From assembly GCA_963796225.1 (NCBI GenBank), contig CAWCLK010000057.1:76432-140431 (forward strand): 64,000 bases of DNA. Reading direction: 5' to 3'. Positions within the stretch are counted from its first letter, which is position 1. Each line of letters starts with the position of its first letter. This DNA comes from CAWCLK01 sp963796225. Lineage in GTDB: Bacteria > Actinomycetota > Nitriliruptoria > Nitriliruptorales > Nitriliruptoraceae. Below, piece by piece: positions 18,829 to 27,789 of this stretch. The position numbers and the translations under genes are program-made. The notes beneath the pieces were generated by a model. The model did no database searches, had not been told where the DNA came from, and was given only the letters and a program-made list of their open reading frames with translations.

Positions 18829-19625
18829 GCGCCGCCGACCCCCGCCCCGCCCCGCCGGCCGGGATCCGCCCCCTGGCCGTGCTCGGCGTGGCCTTCCTCG
18901 TGGTGCCGCTGGTCGCGCTGGCCGTGCGCACCCCGTGGCGGGCGTTCGGGCGGCTGGCCTCCGATCCCGTGGTCACGCAGGCACTGCGGCTGTCACTGAC
19001 GACGTCCCTGCTGGCACTCGCGGTGGCCACGGTGCTGGGCGTGCCGCTGGCGTGGCTGCTGGCGCGCCGTCGGTTCCCCGGGCGACGGCTGGTCCGGGCG
19101 CTGGCGGTGCTGCCGATGGTGCTGCCGCCCGTGGTCGGGGGTGTCGCACTGCTGCTGGCGTTCGGCCGGCGCGGGCTGTTCGGCGCCCCGCTCGAGGCGC
19201 TCACCGGCGTCACCCTGCCCTTCACCACGGCGGGCGTGGTCGTCGCCGAGGCCTTCGTGGCCATGCCCTTCCTGGTCGTGACGGTGGAGTCGGGGCTGCG
19301 CGCCATGGACCAGCGCTTCGAGGAGGCCGCCGCGACACTCGGGGCCTCGCGCTGGACCGTGCTGCGCCGGGTCACCCTCCCGCTGGCCGGGCCGTCGATC
19401 GCGGCCGGGATGGCCCTGGCCTGGGCGCGGGCACTGGGCGAGTTCGGCGCCACCATCACGTTCGCCGGCAACCTGCCCGGGGCCACCCAGACCATGCCGC
19501 TGGCCGTGTCGCGCGCCCTGGAGTCGGACCCCCAGGCGGCCTACCTGCTCAGCTTCCTGCTGCTGGCGATCTCGGTCGCCGTGCTCGTGGGGCTGCGCGA
19601 CCGGTTCCTGGACGGTGGCCGGTGA
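18825..19625 (+). CDS. modB: Molybdate ABC transporter permease ModB
   Basis: 266 residues with five to six hydrophobic segments. The binding-protein-dependent permease motif (EAA loop) is clear: EEAAATLGASRWTVLRRVTL, followed by GMALAWARALGEFGATI, typical of ModB. It forms the membrane channel with ModA outside and ModC inside. ATG 18825 overlaps the modA stop and its own TGA overlaps the modC GTG, so translation of modABC is coupled. Confidence 0.95.
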   Translation: MSAADPRPAPPAGIRPLAVLGVAFLVVPLVALAVRTPWRAFGRLASDPVVTQALRLSLTTSLLALAVATVLGVPLAWLLARRRFPGRRLVRALAVLPMVLPPVVGGVALLLAFGRRGLFGAPLEALTGVTLPFTTAGVVVAEAFVAMPFLVVTVESGLRAMDQRFEEAAATLGASRWTVLRRVTLPLAGPSIAAGMALAWARALGEFGATITFAGNLPGATQTMPLAVSRALESDPQAAYLLSFLLLAISVAVLVGLRDRFLDGGR

Positions 19626-20683
19626 GTCCCGCCCCGGGACTGCAGGTCAGCGCCGTGATCCGGCGCGGGGCGTTCACCCTCGACGTGGACCTGGCGCTGG
19701 ACGCCGGGGTGACCGCGGTGGTGGGCCCCAACGGTGCCGGCAAGTCCACGCTGCTGCGGGCGGTCGCCGGGCTGGCGACGCTGGACCGCGGGCGGGTCGT
19801 GCTCGGCGAGCGCGTGCTGGCCGACACCTCCGACGGCACGTCCGTCCCGGTCGCGGGGCGTCGGCTGGGGGTCGTGTTCCAGTCCCACCTGCTGTTCCCC
19901 CACCTGACCGCCCGCGAGAACGTGGCCTTCGGACCCCGGTCCCGCGGGGCCACCCGCGCCGAGGCGACGGCGACGGCCGAGCGGTGGCTGGACCGGGTCG
20001 GCCTGGGCGACCGGGGCGGGGCGCGCCCCGCCGAGCTGTCGGGCGGCCAGGCGCAGCGGGTCGCGCTGGCGCGGGCGCTGGCCGGCGAGCCCGACGCCCT
20101 GCTGCTCGACGAACCCCTGGCCGCGCTGGACGTGGCCACCCGCCACGCCGTCCGACGGGTCCTGCGCACGCACCTCGACGCCTTCGACGGGCCCGTGCTC
20201 CTGGTGACCCACGACCCGGTGGAGGCCGCCACGCTCGGCGACCGGATCGTCGTGCTGGAGGACGGCCGCGTCACGCACGACGGCGACGTGGCCACGATCA
20301 CGCGCCATCCCCGCACGCCGTGGGCTGCGCGGCTGGCGGGCGTGAACCTCTACGCCGGGACGGCGGCGGGCACCGACGTCGCGTTGGACGGTGGCGGGGC
20401 GCTGGCCACCGCCGACGCCATGACCGGGCGGGTGTGGGTGACCGTCCCGCCGGCGGCGGTCGCCCTGTACCCCGACCCGCCCCGCGGCACGCCCCGCAAC
20501 GTCTGGCCCGTCACCGTGGCCGGGCACGAGACCCTCGGCGACCGCGTGCGGGTGCAGCTGGCGGGGCGCCCCGACGTGACCGCGGAGGTCACGCCCGCCG
20601 GGGCGGCGGCGCTCGGCCTGGCCACCGCCGACACCCTGTGGGCCTCGGTCAAGGCCACCGAGCTGACGGTCTACCCGAGGTGA
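19622..20683 (+). CDS. modC: Molybdate ABC transporter ATPase ModC
   Basis: 353 residues. Walker A is GPNGAGKS, the Q-loop VVFQSHLLFPHLTA, the signature LSGGQAQRVALARAL, Walker B ALLLDEPLAALD and the switch His in LLVTHDPVEAATL. A C-terminal Mop/TOBE domain (RNVWPVTVAGHETLGDRV to WASVKATELTVYPR) gives trans-inhibition by molybdate, as in other ModC proteins. GTG 19622 overlaps the modB stop. The gene ends 7 bp before the convergent M23 peptidase stop. Confidence 0.96.
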   Translation: MSPAPGLQVSAVIRRGAFTLDVDLALDAGVTAVVGPNGAGKSTLLRAVAGLATLDRGRVVLGERVLADTSDGTSVPVAGRRLGVVFQSHLLFPHLTARENVAFGPRSRGATRAEATATAERWLDRVGLGDRGGARPAELSGGQAQRVALARALAGEPDALLLDEPLAALDVATRHAVRRVLRTHLDAFDGPVLLVTHDPVEAATLGDRIVVLEDGRVTHDGDVATITRHPRTPWAARLAGVNLYAGTAAGTDVALDGGGALATADAMTGRVWVTVPPAAVALYPDPPRGTPRNVWPVTVAGHETLGDRVRVQLAGRPDVTAEVTPAGAAALGLATADTLWASVKATELTVYPR

Positions 20684-20690
20684 GCGCCGC

Positions 20691-21725
20691 TCAGCACGCC
20701 GCCCGCAGGTACGGGTAGGGGTTGATGGCCGACCCGCCGCCGGGGTGCAGCTCGAAGTGGACGTGCGAGGGGCCCCCGGCCGCGTTGCCCGTGTTGCCGT
20801 TGTAGGCGACCAGCTCGCCGGCCTCGACGCGCTTGCCCACGTAGGAGGTGTCGGCGTAGCCCGACAGGTGGGCGTAGAAGTACTCGTTGCCGTCGTTGCC
20901 GTAGATGTAGAGCTGGATGCCGCCGAGGTTGCCGGAGTTCATCCGTGTGATGACACCGGTGGTGAAGGCGTAGACCGGCACGCCGTACGGCGCCATGACG
21001 TCGGTGCCCTTGTGCGAGCGTCCCCCGGAGCGGGGCGCGCCCCAGGTGTCCACGAACGAGTTGCTGTCGTGGATGCAGGCGTAGACGCCGTTCTGGACGG
21101 CGTTGTCGATCCGCTTCTGCCGCGCGGCGCGGGCGCGCATGTCGGCGGCCAGCGCGGCGCGTGCCTGCAGCTGCTCGTCGAGCTGGTCACGCTGCTCGGC
21201 CATCCGGGCCTCCATCGCCTCGAGCTCCTGGGCTCGCTGGGCGATGACCTGCTGGGTCTGGTCGAGCTGGGCGCGCAGGGCGATGGCCTGCTCGAGCTGG
21301 GCGCGGTCGCCGCCGCTGACGAGCTCGAGGAACTGGGTGCGCTCGATGGCGCCCTGGACACCCTCGCTCGACAGGAACGACGCCAGCACGGGGTCGCCGC
21401 CGAACTTGAACGCTTCGCGGGCCCGGGTGGCCAGGGCCTCGTCCGCCTCCTCGGCCTGCTGCTCGAGCTCGTGTGCCTGTCCCTCGAGCGCCTCCAGCTC
21501 GGTGCGGGCGGCCTCGACCTTGCCCCGCACGTCCTCGAACCGCTGGGTGGCCTGCTCGAGCTGGGTCTCGAGCTGCTCGACCTGGCGCTCGACCTCCTCG
21601 AGGTCCTGGGCGGGCAGGCGCGTGGCGGTCACGGGAACGAGGACCAGCAGGCTCGCCAGCACGGCGAGCAGGCGAGCGCGGCGCGTCAGCGGGCGCGAGG
21701 AGACGGCGTGGGGCACGCGTTCCAT
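20691..21725 (-). CDS. M23 family peptidase (NlpD/EnvC-like)
   Basis: 344 residues. A basic N-terminus and hydrophobic segment (LLAVLASLLVLVPVTATRLP) form a signal peptide. A long Glu/Gln-rich coiled coil (about residues 40-205) is followed by a LytM/M23 domain with the zinc ligands H and D in SHKGTDVMAPYGVPVYA and HxH in SHVHFELHPGG. It is predicted to be exported and to cut peptidoglycan cross-links or activate amidases. The catalytic domain appears complete. Confidence 0.94.
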   Translation of the reverse strand: MERVPHAVSSRPLTRRARLLAVLASLLVLVPVTATRLPAQDLEEVERQVEQLETQLEQATQRFEDVRGKVEAARTELEALEGQAHELEQQAEEADEALATRAREAFKFGGDPVLASFLSSEGVQGAIERTQFLELVSGGDRAQLEQAIALRAQLDQTQQVIAQRAQELEAMEARMAEQRDQLDEQLQARAALAADMRARAARQKRIDNAVQNGVYACIHDSNSFVDTWGAPRSGGRSHKGTDVMAPYGVPVYAFTTGVITRMNSGNLGGIQLYIYGNDGNEYFYAHLSGYADTSYVGKRVEAGELVAYNGNTGNAAGGPSHVHFELHPGGGSAINPYPYLRAAC

Positions 21726-21818
21726 CCGGGTCGGGGGCGCGGGAGGGCACGGGAACCAACGAGTCGGTGGCGGGCACGGCACGGAGCGCGCCGCGGGGGT
21801 TGCCCGAACACCTGTTCC

Positions 21819-21834
21819 CGTACCGGTCGGTACG
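21819..21834. promoter_or_regulatory. Inverted repeat in divergent M23/mutase spacer (candidate operator)
   Basis: CGTACCG-GT-CGGTACG is a perfect 7-bp dyad with a 2-bp centre, lying between the divergently transcribed M23 peptidase and mutase genes. The size and symmetry fit a TetR- or GntR-type site. No such regulator is encoded beside it. Confidence 0.4.
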
Positions 21835-21986
21835 TGGCCACCAACTGTGCCAGACGACGCACATCCGCGCCAGTCCTCCCCCGGCCCGACGGCCATCGCC
21901 TCGGTTCGGGACGTGCACGGAGCGGACATACCCTCGCCCCCGGAGAGCCGGCCCGCAGCCCACCGACTTCGTCCGAGAGGTTCGCC

Positions 21987-23990
21987 ATGAGCGACGCGTC
22001 CGACACGTCCCCCGCGCACCTGCCCGAGCGCGACCGTCCCTGGATGATCCGCACCTACTCGGGGCACTCGTCCGCCGCGAAGTCCAACGAGCTGTACCGC
22101 TCCAACCTCGCCAAGGGGCAGACCGGCCTGTCGGTGGCCTTCGACCTGCCGACCCAGACCGGCTACGACAGCGACCACGTGCTGGCGCGGGGCGAGGTCG
22201 GCAAGGTCGGCGTGCCGGTCACCTCCATCGACGACATGCGCACGTTGTTCGACCAGATCCCCCTCGACGAGATGAACACGTCGATGACGATCAACGCGAC
22301 GGCCATGTGGCTGCTCGCGCTCTACGTCGCGGTGGCCGAGGAGCAGGGCGCCGACCCGGCAGCCCTGAAGGGCACCACCCAGAACGACATCATCAAGGAG
22401 TACCTGTCGCGCGGGACCTACGCGTTCCCGCCCGGGCCCTCGATGCGGCTGACCACCGACATGGTCACCTACACGGTGCTCAACGTGCCGAAGTGGAACC
22501 CGCTGAACATCTGCAGCTACCACCTGCAGGAGGCCGGGGCCACGCCGGTGCAGGAGGTCGCCTTCGCGCTGGCCAACGCCATCGCCGTGCTCGACGCCGC
22601 CAAGGCCTCCGGCCAGGTCCCCGAGGACCAGTTCGAGGACGTCGTCGGGCGCATCTCCTTCTTCGTCAACGCCGGGATCCGGTTCGTCGAGGAGGTCGCC
22701 AAGATGCGCACCTTCGTCGAGCTGTGGGACCGCATCACCCGCGAGCGCTACGGCGTCGAGAACCCCAAGAAGCGCCGCTTCCGCTACGGGGTGCAGGTCA
22801 ACTCGCTGGGCCTGACCGAGCCGCAGCCCGAGAACAACATCGTCCGCATCATGATCGAGATGCTGGGCGTGACGCTGTCGCGGGACGCCCGCGCCCGCGC
22901 CATCCAGCTGCCCACCTGGAACGAGGCCCTGGGCCTGCCCCGCCCCTGGGACCAGCAGCTGTCCCTGCGCACGCAGCAGATCCTCGCCTACGAGACCGAC
23001 CTGCTCGAGTACCCCGACCTGTTCGAGGGCTCGACCGTCATGGACGCCAAGGTCGCCGAGCTGGTCGACGCCGCGCAGGCCGAGCTGGACCACATCCTCG
23101 AGCTCGGCGGGGCGGTCGACGCCGTCGACTACATGAAGTCCGAGCTGGTCGCATCCAACGCCGCACGGCTGCGCCGCATCGAGAACGGCGACCAGACCGT
23201 CATCGGCGTGAACAGGTACGAGGCCGGCGAGCCGTCCCCGTTGGTCGACGACGAGGGCGGCATCCTCGTGGTCGACGACGCCGCCGAGGCCGACCAGATC
23301 GCCCGGCTCGAGGCCTGGCGGTCACAGCGCGACGACGCCGCCGTGGAGGAGGCGCTGGCCGAGCTCAAGCGCGCCGCCAGCACCGACGAGAACCTCATGC
23401 CCGCCTCCATCGCCGCGGCGAAGGCCGGCGCCACGACCGGCGAGTGGGCCGGGGCGCTGCGCGAGATCTTCGGCGAGTACCGCGCCCCGACCGGCGTCTC
23501 CGAGCAGCAGCTCTCGGGCGGCTCGGCCGGGTCGTCGCTGAGCGAGGGGCGCGAGCGGATCAAGGCCATCGAGCAGCGGCTCGGCCGCAAGCTGCGGATC
23601 CTCGTCGGCAAGCCGGGCCTGGACGGCCACTCCAACGGCGCCGAGCAGGTCGCCCTGCGCGCCCGCGACCTCGGCATGGAGGTCATCTACGAGGGCATCC
23701 GCCTGACCCCCGACCAGATCGTGCGCACCGCCGTCGACGAGGACGTCCACCTCGTCGGCCTGTCGATCCTGTCGGGCTCGCACATGAAGCTGGTGCCGAT
23801 GGTCGTCGAGGGCCTGCGCGAAGCAGGCGCCGACATCCCCGTCGTGGCCGGCGGGATCATCCCGAAGGCCGACGCCGACAAGCTGCGGGGCGCGGGCGTC
23901 GCCGCCGTCTTCACCCCCAAGGACTACGAGCTCACCGACATGCTCGTGCGCGTGGCCGAGATGGTCGCCGGCGACCTCGAACCCGCCTGA
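21987..23990 (+). CDS. Ethylmalonyl-CoA mutase-like adenosylcobalamin mutase (Ecm/MeaA)
   Basis: 667 residues. The N-terminal TIM-barrel domain opens WMIRTYSGHSSAAKSNELYR and GLSVAFDLPTQTGYDSDHVL. These residues and the single-chain length match ethylmalonyl-CoA mutase (MeaA) rather than the 700+ residue methylmalonyl-CoA mutase large subunit. The C-terminal B12 domain carries GKPGLDGHSNGAEQ, whose His is the lower axial cobalt ligand, and GGIIP. It would convert (2R)-ethylmalonyl-CoA to methylsuccinyl-CoA. Crotonyl-CoA carboxylase/reductase and methylsuccinyl-CoA dehydrogenase are not in the window. ATG 21987 lies 8 nt after GAGAGG. Confidence 0.92.
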   Translation: MSDASDTSPAHLPERDRPWMIRTYSGHSSAAKSNELYRSNLAKGQTGLSVAFDLPTQTGYDSDHVLARGEVGKVGVPVTSIDDMRTLFDQIPLDEMNTSMTINATAMWLLALYVAVAEEQGADPAALKGTTQNDIIKEYLSRGTYAFPPGPSMRLTTDMVTYTVLNVPKWNPLNICSYHLQEAGATPVQEVAFALANAIAVLDAAKASGQVPEDQFEDVVGRISFFVNAGIRFVEEVAKMRTFVELWDRITRERYGVENPKKRRFRYGVQVNSLGLTEPQPENNIVRIMIEMLGVTLSRDARARAIQLPTWNEALGLPRPWDQQLSLRTQQILAYETDLLEYPDLFEGSTVMDAKVAELVDAAQAELDHILELGGAVDAVDYMKSELVASNAARLRRIENGDQTVIGVNRYEAGEPSPLVDDEGGILVVDDAAEADQIARLEAWRSQRDDAAVEEALAELKRAASTDENLMPASIAAAKAGATTGEWAGALREIFGEYRAPTGVSEQQLSGGSAGSSLSEGRERIKAIEQRLGRKLRILVGKPGLDGHSNGAEQVALRARDLGMEVIYEGIRLTPDQIVRTAVDEDVHLVGLSILSGSHMKLVPMVVEGLREAGADIPVVAGGIIPKADADKLRGAGVAAVFTPKDYELTDMLVRVAEMVAGDLEPA

Positions 23991-24044
23991 CCCGCACCCT
24001 CCGCCCTTCCACCCACGGTCGACCGTGGGTGAAGGGCTGGGGTG
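23988..24044. repeat. Intergenic palindromic element, copy A (degenerate)
   Basis: It begins at the mutase stop codon. The core 24004-24036 is a near-perfect hairpin, CCCTTC plus CCCACGGTC paired with GACCGTGGG plus GAAGGG. The flanking GACCC/GGGTGA arms are weaker than in copies B and C. It probably acts as a terminator after the mutase gene. Confidence 0.6.
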
Positions 24045-24118
24045 ACGGCGGCGTCGGTCCACAGCCCGCGAACCGGCGGACCCGCCGCGGACCGGCCGGC
24101 GCACGCAGGATGGGGCGC

Positions 24119-25074
24119 ATGGACGCCGACCTGCGCCGTCGTCGCCGCCGGCATGCCCGCCGCCACCACGGCATCGTCACCCGCGCGTACCTCCTCGCCT
24201 GGGGGCGACGGGGCGCGCCATCGACTGGGCCATCGGGGCCGGCGACCTCGTGGTGCTGTTCCCGGGGGTCTACCGCCTGGCCGGCGTGCCGGACACCTGG
24301 CGCGGACGCGCGCTGGCCGCGGTCCAACGGATCGAACGCCAGGCCCGGCGCCGCCGCAGCGACGACGCCCCCGGCCCGAGCGTTGCCGTCGCCGGGGCGG
24401 CCGCCGCCCATCTCCACGGCCTGCCGGGGTTCGCCCGCGCCCCGTCGCTCGTGGTCGTCAGCTCCGCACGCGTCCGGTGCAAGGACGTCGAGGTCGCCCA
24501 CCGCGCGGCACTCACGCCGGCAGACGTCGACGAGGTCGACCGGATCCCCGTCGTCGGCCTCGCCTGGACCGTGGTCGACCTCGCCGCCACCTCGACGCGG
24601 GGCCCGGGACAGGACGCGCTCGCCCACGTGCTCGGCACGGGGCGCTGCCGCCCGGGCCAGCTGCTGGGGCCGGCGCACCGCACCATCGAGCTCCCGGGTC
24701 GTGCCCGCGTCGCACGCGAGATCCGCGGCATGACGGGCCCCGTGGACCACGTGCGGTCGCACGCCGAGGGGCGCGTGGCGGACGCGTGCGTGGCGGCGGG
24801 GCTTCCCCGACCTGCCACCAACCGCAGGGTCCGGACGTCCACCGGCGCCGCCCACGAGCTCGACCTCGCCTGGCTCGACGAGCGCGTCGACGTGGAGGTC
24901 GACGGTCCGCATCACCTGTTGCCGGAGCAGCGACGGCGGGACCGCCAGCGTGATCGCGAGCTCCGGGGCGACGCCTGGAAGGTGGTGCGGGTGCCGGTCG
25001 AGGAGGTCGACGAGGACCTCGCCGACGTCGTGCGTCGCATCCAGGTGGCCGTGGAGACCCGGTCCAGAGCGTGA
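24119..25074 (+). CDS. DUF559/AbiEi-like protein (frameshifted near the 5' end)
   Basis: About 318 residues once the frame break near 24205 is repaired. The N-terminal part (RHHGIVTRAYLLAWG, then DWAIGAGDLVVLFPGVYRLA) resembles the winged-helix AbiEi-type domain. The C-terminal part (AAHELDLAWLDERVDVEVDG, then RDRQRDRELRGDAWKVVRV) is a DUF559/Vsr-like PD-(D/E)xK nuclease fold with the conserved D, E and K-like positions. Such proteins are common in actinobacteria and their function is not established. No AbiEii toxin partner is adjacent. It is flanked on both sides by copies of the palindromic element. Confidence 0.75.
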
Positions 25075-25123
25075 CCCTCCGCCGTTCCGCCCACGCGCAA
25101 CGTGGGCCGAACGGCCGAGGGTC
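25072..25123. repeat. Intergenic palindromic element, copy B
   Basis: It begins with the TGA stop of the DUF559 gene. Nested arms: GACCCTC/GAGGGTC, GCCGTTC/GAACGGC and GCCCACG/CGTGGGC, separated by single mismatches, with a CGCAA loop. It lies between convergent genes, so a bidirectional terminator is the simplest role. Confidence 0.75.
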
Positions 25124-25139
25124 GATCAGTCCCGGCCGG

Positions 25140-25433
25140 TCAGCCGGCGGGCTGGTCGGTCAGGACGATCTGGGCACCCTCGTCGGAGTCCTGGACGTCG
25201 AGGACGCTGTCGCTGAGCGGGTCGGCCAGCTCGGGGGCGACGTACACGGCGGTGCCGTCGGTCTCGGTGACCTGGTCGCCGTCCTGCGGCTCCTCGGCGA
25301 AGGCCAGGGCGATGCCGATCTCGCCCTGCTCGTCACGCTGGGCGAAGATCCGGACGCCGGCGTCCGCCGGGAGGTCCTGGGCGCCCTTGGCCTGTTCGAA
25401 GGTGGACATGGCGGCACTGGTGACCTGGAGCAC
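25140..25433 (-). CDS. HesB/IscA-like small protein lacking cysteines
   Basis: 97 residues, acidic. The pattern LQVTSAAMSTFEQAKGAQD, VRIFAQRDEQGEIGIALAFA, GTAVYVAPELADPLSDSVLD matches the actinobacterial HesB-like (A-type Fe-S carrier) fold. No cysteine is present, so it cannot bind a cluster through the usual Cys triad, and its role is unknown. The GTG start is the first in frame and gives the family N-terminus. It is followed by palindromic copy B. Confidence 0.7.
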   Translation of the reverse strand: MLQVTSAAMSTFEQAKGAQDLPADAGVRIFAQRDEQGEIGIALAFAEEPQDGDQVTETDGTAVYVAPELADPLSDSVLDVQDSDEGAQIVLTDQPAG

Positions 25434-25480
25434 GTGGTCTCGAATCCATTGGTGACACGTGTGCCACCGACCCTATCGGG

Positions 25481-26410
25481 TCAGACCACGTCCCCGGTCG
25501 GGCCGTCGCCCACGCCACCGAAGCCCCGTTCGACGATGAATCGCGCCAGCTGCTCGAGGTCCGGGGACAGGCCGTCGGGCAGGCTCGAGGACATCGCCTG
25601 CACGAAGTCGTCGGCCGAGCGCTCGATCTCGTCCCACAGCGGCTGCGCGTCGGAGGAGTCCGGGGCGGCCAGCGCGGGCGAGCCGGCGATGGCGTCGACG
25701 TACTCGATCCAGGCGTCCATGTGCGCGGCGTAGGTGTCGCGGACCTCGCGCAGCCCGTCGAACCCCCGGCCCTCCCCGCCGGCCAGTCCCCGCAGGTCGG
25801 ACCGGATCTCGGTCAGGTCATCACCCGCGGACTGGGCAGCCTGGGCGATCTCGGCGGCGGCGTCGCCGACGGTGCCGTCCTCACCCAGACCGTCGGACAC
25901 GACGACCTGGAAGGCGATCATCCGCTCCTCGGAGGTGTTGATGGTGCGCAGCACCGCCTCGGCCTGGGCCTCGAGGTCGTCCGCCGGGACGTCCTGCGGC
26001 TCGATGGGCGTGGCCTGCCCGATCCCCGGTCCGCCGCCGGTACCCGTCGACACGTCGGCGGAGACGTCGACGCTGCGGACCACCAGCACCGCCGCGGCGC
26101 CGAGGAGGACCACCAGCGCGACCACGCCGATCACGATCCCGACGACGAGGCCGGTGCGGCGGCGGGGACGCTCGGGAGGCTGCCACCCGCCCGGCCCGTA
26201 GGCGCGCTCGATGCCGGGTGGGGGCGGCGGGGCCCAACCGCCGGTCGCCGTGGGCGGCGGAGGCGGTGGCGGCGGGTCGTCCCGCGCGATGCGCTGGGTG
26301 GCCTCGGTGGAGAACGCGGTGGTCTCCTCGCGGGGCGTGGGGTCCGCCGACGGCTCACCCGTCGCGTCGCCGGGTGGTGCCCAGTCGGGCCCCGAGGAGG
26401 AGTCGCTCAC
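25481..26410 (-). CDS. Proline-rich single-pass membrane protein, unknown function
   Basis: 309 residues. A disordered N-terminus rich in Pro/Ser/Thr (including a run of eight prolines at about residues 46-53) and a basic patch (ERPRRRTG) precede one transmembrane helix (LVVGIVIGVVALVVLLGAAA). A roughly 200-residue acidic helical external domain contains RMIAFQVVVSD and ERSADDFVQAM. Topology would be N-in. I do not recognise the family. The proline-rich cytoplasmic tail resembles actinobacterial DUF4190/DUF4352-type proteins in layout only. Confidence 0.7.
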   Translation of the reverse strand: MSDSSSGPDWAPPGDATGEPSADPTPREETTAFSTEATQRIARDDPPPPPPPPTATGGWAPPPPPGIERAYGPGGWQPPERPRRRTGLVVGIVIGVVALVVLLGAAAVLVVRSVDVSADVSTGTGGGPGIGQATPIEPQDVPADDLEAQAEAVLRTINTSEERMIAFQVVVSDGLGEDGTVGDAAAEIAQAAQSAGDDLTEIRSDLRGLAGGEGRGFDGLREVRDTYAAHMDAWIEYVDAIAGSPALAAPDSSDAQPLWDEIERSADDFVQAMSSSLPDGLSPDLEQLARFIVERGFGGVGDGPTGDVV

Positions 26411-26459
26411 GGTCTGTCCAAGGTCCTCGCGTGTGGCCGTGGAGGGTACGGCCGGGAGA

Positions 26460-27683
26460 TCAGGTCATCGTCACCGGGTACCCGGCGGCGGTGAGGTTCT
26501 CGCGGATCATCGCGATGTGCTCGTTGCCCCGCACCTCGAGCTCGATGACGACCTCCACCTGGCCGAGCTGCAGGCGGCGGCCGAGGCGATGGTGTTCGAC
26601 GCCGAGGACGTTGGCCCGCTGCTCGGCCATCAGCCGGAGCAGGCTGACCAGTGCCCCGGGCCGGTCCGGGACCCGGGTGCGGATGGTGACGTAGCGGCCC
26701 TCGGAGGTCAGGCCGGTCGTGACCAGGTGCTGCAGGAGCAGCGGGTCGATGTTGCCGCCCGACAGCACCGCCACCGCGGTCGGCGTCAGCTCGACGTGGC
26801 CGTCGAGGATCGCCGCGACGGCCACGGCGCCGGACGGTTCGACGACCAGCTTGGCCCGCTCGAGCAGCAGCACCACCGCACGGGCGATGCTGGCGTCGTC
26901 GACGGTGACGACCTCGTCGACCAGCTCGCGGACGTGGGCGAGGGTCAGCTCGCCGGGGCGCTTGACGGCGATCCCGTCGGCGATGGTGTCGGCACGGGGC
27001 AGCGTCTCGGCGTGGCCGCTGCGCAGCGCGGCCGGGAACGACGCGCAGCCGGCGGCCTGGACGCCGACGATCCGCACGTCGGGGCGCTGGTCACGCAGGG
27101 CCACGGCCGTGCCGGAGATGAGACCGCCGCCGCCGACGGGGACGACCACCGTGCCGAGCTCGGGTACCTGGTCGAGCAGCTCGAGCCCGAGCGTGCCCTG
27201 CCCGGCGATGATGTCGGGATGGTCGAAGGGGTGCACGAAGGCGCGCCCCTCGTCCTCGGCGAAGGACTGGGCGGCGGCCAGGGTGTCGTCGAAGGACTCG
27301 CCGACCAGCTCGACCCGCGCCCCGTACCCGCTGGTGGCATCGACCTTGGGCAGCGGCGCCTCGACCGGCATGTAGACGACCGCGTCGACGTCCTGCATCT
27401 GGGCGGCCAGCGCGACCCCCTGGGCGTGGTTGCCCGCGGACGCGCACACGACGCCCCGCCCCTTCTCCTCGTCGGACAGCCGCGCGATCCGGTTGTACGC
27501 GCCCCGCATCTTGAACGACCCGGTGCGCTGCAGGTTCTCGCACTTGAGCACGACCTCGGTGCCGACCGCCGTGGACACGGCCCGGGACGGCTCGATCGGC
27601 GTGGGCTGCAGCACGCCATCGAGCCGCTTGGCCGCTTCACGTACGGCGTCCGCCGTCACCAGGTCCACGGGTGGCCTTCGCAT
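26460..27683 (-). CDS. ilvA: Threonine ammonia-lyase with ACT domain
   Basis: 407 residues. PLP-binding lysine in RTGSFKMRGAYNRI; SAGNHAQGVALAAQ; glycine-rich phosphate loop VVPVGGGGLISG; GVQAAGCASFPAALRSG. A C-terminal ACT-like domain (about residues 325-407) starts RVPDRPGALVSLLRLMAEQRA. It deaminates threonine to 2-oxobutyrate for isoleucine synthesis. The single ACT domain is the shorter form common in actinobacteria. A GTG start five codons in (VDLVTADAV) is equally possible. Confidence 0.93.
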   Translation of the reverse strand: MRRPPVDLVTADAVREAAKRLDGVLQPTPIEPSRAVSTAVGTEVVLKCENLQRTGSFKMRGAYNRIARLSDEEKGRGVVCASAGNHAQGVALAAQMQDVDAVVYMPVEAPLPKVDATSGYGARVELVGESFDDTLAAAQSFAEDEGRAFVHPFDHPDIIAGQGTLGLELLDQVPELGTVVVPVGGGGLISGTAVALRDQRPDVRIVGVQAAGCASFPAALRSGHAETLPRADTIADGIAVKRPGELTLAHVRELVDEVVTVDDASIARAVVLLLERAKLVVEPSGAVAVAAILDGHVELTPTAVAVLSGGNIDPLLLQHLVTTGLTSEGRYVTIRTRVPDRPGALVSLLRLMAEQRANVLGVEHHRLGRRLQLGQVEVVIELEVRGNEHIAMIRENLTAAGYPVTMT

Positions 27684-27789
27684 CGGGTCCGACCGTCGAG
27701 CCTACGGCCCCCTCCCCCCGTCCGGCCGTCGGTGTGCGCAGCACTAGGCTCGACAGGCGACGCGCCCCCGCCTCCCCAGGAGCCCTCCG

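Noticed and set aside
18077..20683. One 868-residue frame across modA, an out-of-frame stretch and modC
   Set aside because: The central part is modB read out of frame (Arg/Pro/Gly-rich). It is three coupled genes, not a fusion.
20745..23990. A 1081-residue plus-strand frame upstream of and including the mutase
   Set aside because: The first 414 codons are antisense to the M23 peptidase, which has clear zinc motifs. The mutase starts at 21987.
24119..25074. AbiE toxin-antitoxin pair
   Set aside because: The AbiEi-like N-terminus is fused to a DUF559 domain and no AbiEii nucleotidyltransferase is next to it.
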